A DNA stretch of 7,262 nt. Source: a bacterium. GTDB lineage: Bacteria; Elusimicrobiota; Elusimicrobia; Elusimicrobiales; UBA9959. Below the pieces are notes generated by a model. It did no database searches. It was given only the letters and a program-made list of their open reading frames with translations, and was not told the origin of the DNA. A program made the position numbers and the translations under genes. Below, in pieces: positions 5,881-7,262 of the stretch. Location of the stretch: NCBI GenBank assembly GCA_021845705.1, contig JAJZVJ010000114.1, positions 1-7,262 of the forward strand. The letters are read 5' to 3'. Within the stretch, counting starts at the first letter, position 1. Every line of letters starts with the position of its first letter.

Positions 5881-6560
5881 AGCTGCCGGCCGCCGTTTGC
5901 CTGACCTCCGACAGCGGGGTGCGCTCGTTCCTGGAGCGAACGCTGGGAGGGTTCCGCCTTAAATTCCGCGCTTCCGCCGCCGAGCTGCTTAAAGACCCGC
6001 CGGAAAAAGGCCTGGTGATCATAGATTCCTCGCTTCCCGATATGAGCGGGCACGACCTGGTCTCGGTCCTGCGCGGAGACAAGAAAACGTCGGCCCTGCT
6101 GCTGGTGCTTACCGGCCCGGGGCCGCATTCCCCGGCCGCCGCGGCGCTCCTGTTCGAGAACGGCGCGGATGAGTTCTTCCCTTTCCCCCCCGAGGCGTCC
6201 CTTTTCCGTGCCAGGCTGCTTAATTTGCTGGCAAGGTCCGGGACCAGGGCGGCGGCGGCCCAAAACCCGGCGGAATACGTTTTCGGGAGCCTGAAAATTT
6301 CACCGGAAGCCAGGACCGCGTACGTCGGGGGCGTGCGCATAAAGCTTACGGCCCTGGAATTCGATATTCTTCTTTATTTCCTGCAAAACCAGGGCAGGGT
6401 GGTTTCGCGTACCGTGCTGCTTGAGCGGGTATGGCGGCAGGGGATGGAGGCGGGGCCGCGCACGGTCGACAAGCGCATCGAGAGCCTGCGCAGCAGCCTT
6501 GGACCTTTCGGGACAAAGATACGGACCGTTTTCGGTCTGGGCTATATTTTCCGGCTGTAA
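5877..6560 (+). CDS. OmpR/PhoB-family transcription regulator with a degenerate receiver domain
   Basis: This 227-residue protein combines an N-terminal receiver (about 1-118) with a C-terminal winged helix (about 134-227). The DNA-binding domain looks complete: KLTALEFDILLYFLQNQGRVVSR (156-178) is the wing/helix entry, LLERVW (181-186) follows, RTVDKRIESLRSSL (195-208) is the recognition helix, and IRTVFGLGYIF (215-225) ends the domain. In the receiver, Asp50 (VIIDSSLPDMSG) and Thr79 (VLTG) remain. The acidic pair is replaced by Thr10-Ser11 when aligned through Arg16, and the conserved lysine is replaced by Phe103 in ADEFFPFPPE. Loss of these Mg2+- and phosphate-coordinating residues suggests an atypical regulator active without normal phosphorylation. 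It is coupled to the second regulator by an ATGA overlap and is the last gene of the operon. Likely targets are unknown; operon autoregulation at 1383-1433 is possible. Confidence 0.92.
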   Translation: MKLPAAVCLTSDSGVRSFLERTLGGFRLKFRASAAELLKDPPEKGLVIIDSSLPDMSGHDLVSVLRGDKKTSALLLVLTGPGPHSPAAAALLFENGADEFFPFPPEASLFRARLLNLLARSGTRAAAAQNPAEYVFGSLKISPEARTAYVGGVRIKLTALEFDILLYFLQNQGRVVSRTVLLERVWRQGMEAGPRTVDKRIESLRSSLGPFGTKIRTVFGLGYIFRL

Positions 6561-6577
6561 GTTCCGGCGCGCCGCCT
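6561..6577. other. 17-nt gap between convergent genes containing a 10-bp palindrome
   Basis: The stop codons of the plus-strand regulator and the minus-strand kinase-like gene are separated by only 17 nt. CGGCGCGCCG (6565-6574) is a perfect palindrome but has no loop and no flanking T-runs. A standard intrinsic terminator is therefore not visible for either transcript, and readthrough or overlapping 3' ends are possible. Confidence 0.4.
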
Positions 6578-7262
6578 TTACCCGGCCAGCGGCAGCAGCA
6601 CTTCCACTATCGCGCCGCGCTCCTTCTTGTTGGACACTTCCAGCCTGCCGCCGTGCTTCTCGGCTATGAGGCCGGCCACCGCCAGGCCTATGCCGGCATG
6701 GCCCTTTTCAGTAGTATTGAACGGCGCGTAAAGTTTCGAGAGGGCCTCCTGGGAAAAGCCCGGGCCGGTGTCCTCGAAGCGTATCAGGGCGCCGCGCCCG
6801 TCGTCGGTGCTTTTAAGGGTGACGCGCAGGCTGCCGCCCTGCTGCAGGCGTTCGTAGGCGTTCTTTATGAGCTGGTAGAAGAGCATCTTTATTCTTTCCG
6901 GGGACAAAGGGGCACGCAGCCGCGGGTTGAGGATAGCCGCCGAGATTGAGATCTTCCGCTGTTTGAAAGCCCTTTCCCACTTGGCCACTTCGCCTGATAC
7001 CAGCAAGGGCAGCTCGGTGTCCTCAAGTTCCGGGACTTCAGGGTCGAGGTATTCCTGCCAGCCTTTCAGCAGGTTCACCGACGCCAGCAGGTTCTTCATG
7101 GCCGGCTCAAGGTTCTTCCGGTCGGCGGCCGGGATGCGCAGGTTAAAGGTCTTCAGGTCTTTTGCGGCCCTTTCCAGCGAAGATATCATTTTCCCGTTAA
7201 AATCCGTCTGCTCCCTTTTCAGGAAGCCCGAGAACTTTATGTTCTTGCGGCGCATGTCCTCG
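6578..7262 (-). CDS. Histidine kinase-like protein, 5'-truncated by the window; phospho-acceptor His not found
   Basis: The reading frame stays open to the right edge, so the N-terminus, including any sensor domain, is missing. An ATG at 7255 allows 225 residues (numbering used here), but Glu-Asp codons precede it in frame. The C-terminal ATPase domain is well formed: N-box QLIKNAYERL (Asn132), DTGPGF (162-167, Asp162), an NtrB-like F-box YAPFNTTEKG and GIGLAVA (188-194), then GGRLEV. The preceding helical pair resembles a dimerisation domain. Where an H-box is expected, about 106 residues before Asn132, the sequence reads MISSLERAA, with Ser26 in the histidine position and no histidine anywhere in residues 1-185. 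It could bind ATP and act as a phosphatase, scaffold or partner of another kinase. Alternatively the true His lies beyond the edge. It is convergent with the operon. The ATPase family call is firm; the missing His is an alignment-based inference. Confidence 0.85.
   Translation of the reverse strand, partial: EDMRRKNIKFSGFLKREQTDFNGKMISSLERAAKDLKTFNLRIPAADRKNLEPAMKNLLASVNLLKGWQEYLDPEVPELEDTELPLLVSGEVAKWERAFKQRKISISAAILNPRLRAPLSPERIKMLFYQLIKNAYERLQQGGSLRVTLKSTDDGRGALIRFEDTGPGFSQEALSKLYAPFNTTEKGHAGIGLAVAGLIAEKHGGRLEVSNKKERGAIVEVLLPLAG

Noticed and set aside
5088..6596. Shared string GGCCAGCGGCA before the first regulator and at the end of the second kinase gene
   Set aside because: It is a short GC-rich match, one copy being inside coding sequence, and is within chance expectation.

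Overview
The window is GC-rich bacterial chromosome, and every gene in it looks intact apart from one that runs off the right edge. A MotB with a periplasmic OmpA-type peptidoglycan-binding domain and a membrane sensor kinase fit a diderm, probably motile bacterium. Despite the high GC content, isoleucine is often ATA and arginine is often AGG. This is unlike typical GC-rich Proteobacteria and hints at a less-studied phylum. Elusimicrobiota or a deltaproteobacterial-type lineage are guesses from codon style only. No mobile elements, CRISPR arrays, tRNAs or rRNAs were seen.

Layout. Positions 1-106 are non-coding, with two GC-rich inverted repeats downstream of the first gene. Positions 107-1261 (minus) encode a complete short-chain acyl-CoA dehydrogenase. 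Positions 1262-1515 form a divergent intergenic region with an 18-bp all-A/T block, -10-like boxes in both directions, a perfect 8-bp hairpin and a tandem heptamer. From 1516 to 6560 six plus-strand genes form an apparent operon: motA, motB, a 708-residue sensor histidine kinase, two single-domain response regulators and an OmpR-type DNA-binding regulator. Gaps are 10, 6 and 57 nt, followed by two 4-nt ATGA overlaps. Positions 6578-7262 (minus, 5' end cut off) encode the C-terminal part of a second histidine-kinase-like protein, convergent with the operon and only 17 nt from it.

How the genes may work together. MotA and MotB form an ion-driven stator. The downstream kinase has a Cache-like extracytoplasmic sensor, HAMP, PAS, an intact H-box (His484) and an intact ATPase domain. 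Its natural targets are the two receiver proteins with good phospho-sites (Asp52 and Asp55). The third regulator has a complete winged-helix output domain, but its receiver has lost the acidic pair and the conserved lysine, so it may not respond to phosphorylation in the usual way. The convergent second kinase has a good ATPase domain but appears to carry serine where the phospho-accepting histidine should be. The main point of interest is a stator operon hard-wired to a branched two-component system, beside a degenerate regulator and a degenerate kinase placed tail to tail. Function is inferred from sequence and context only.
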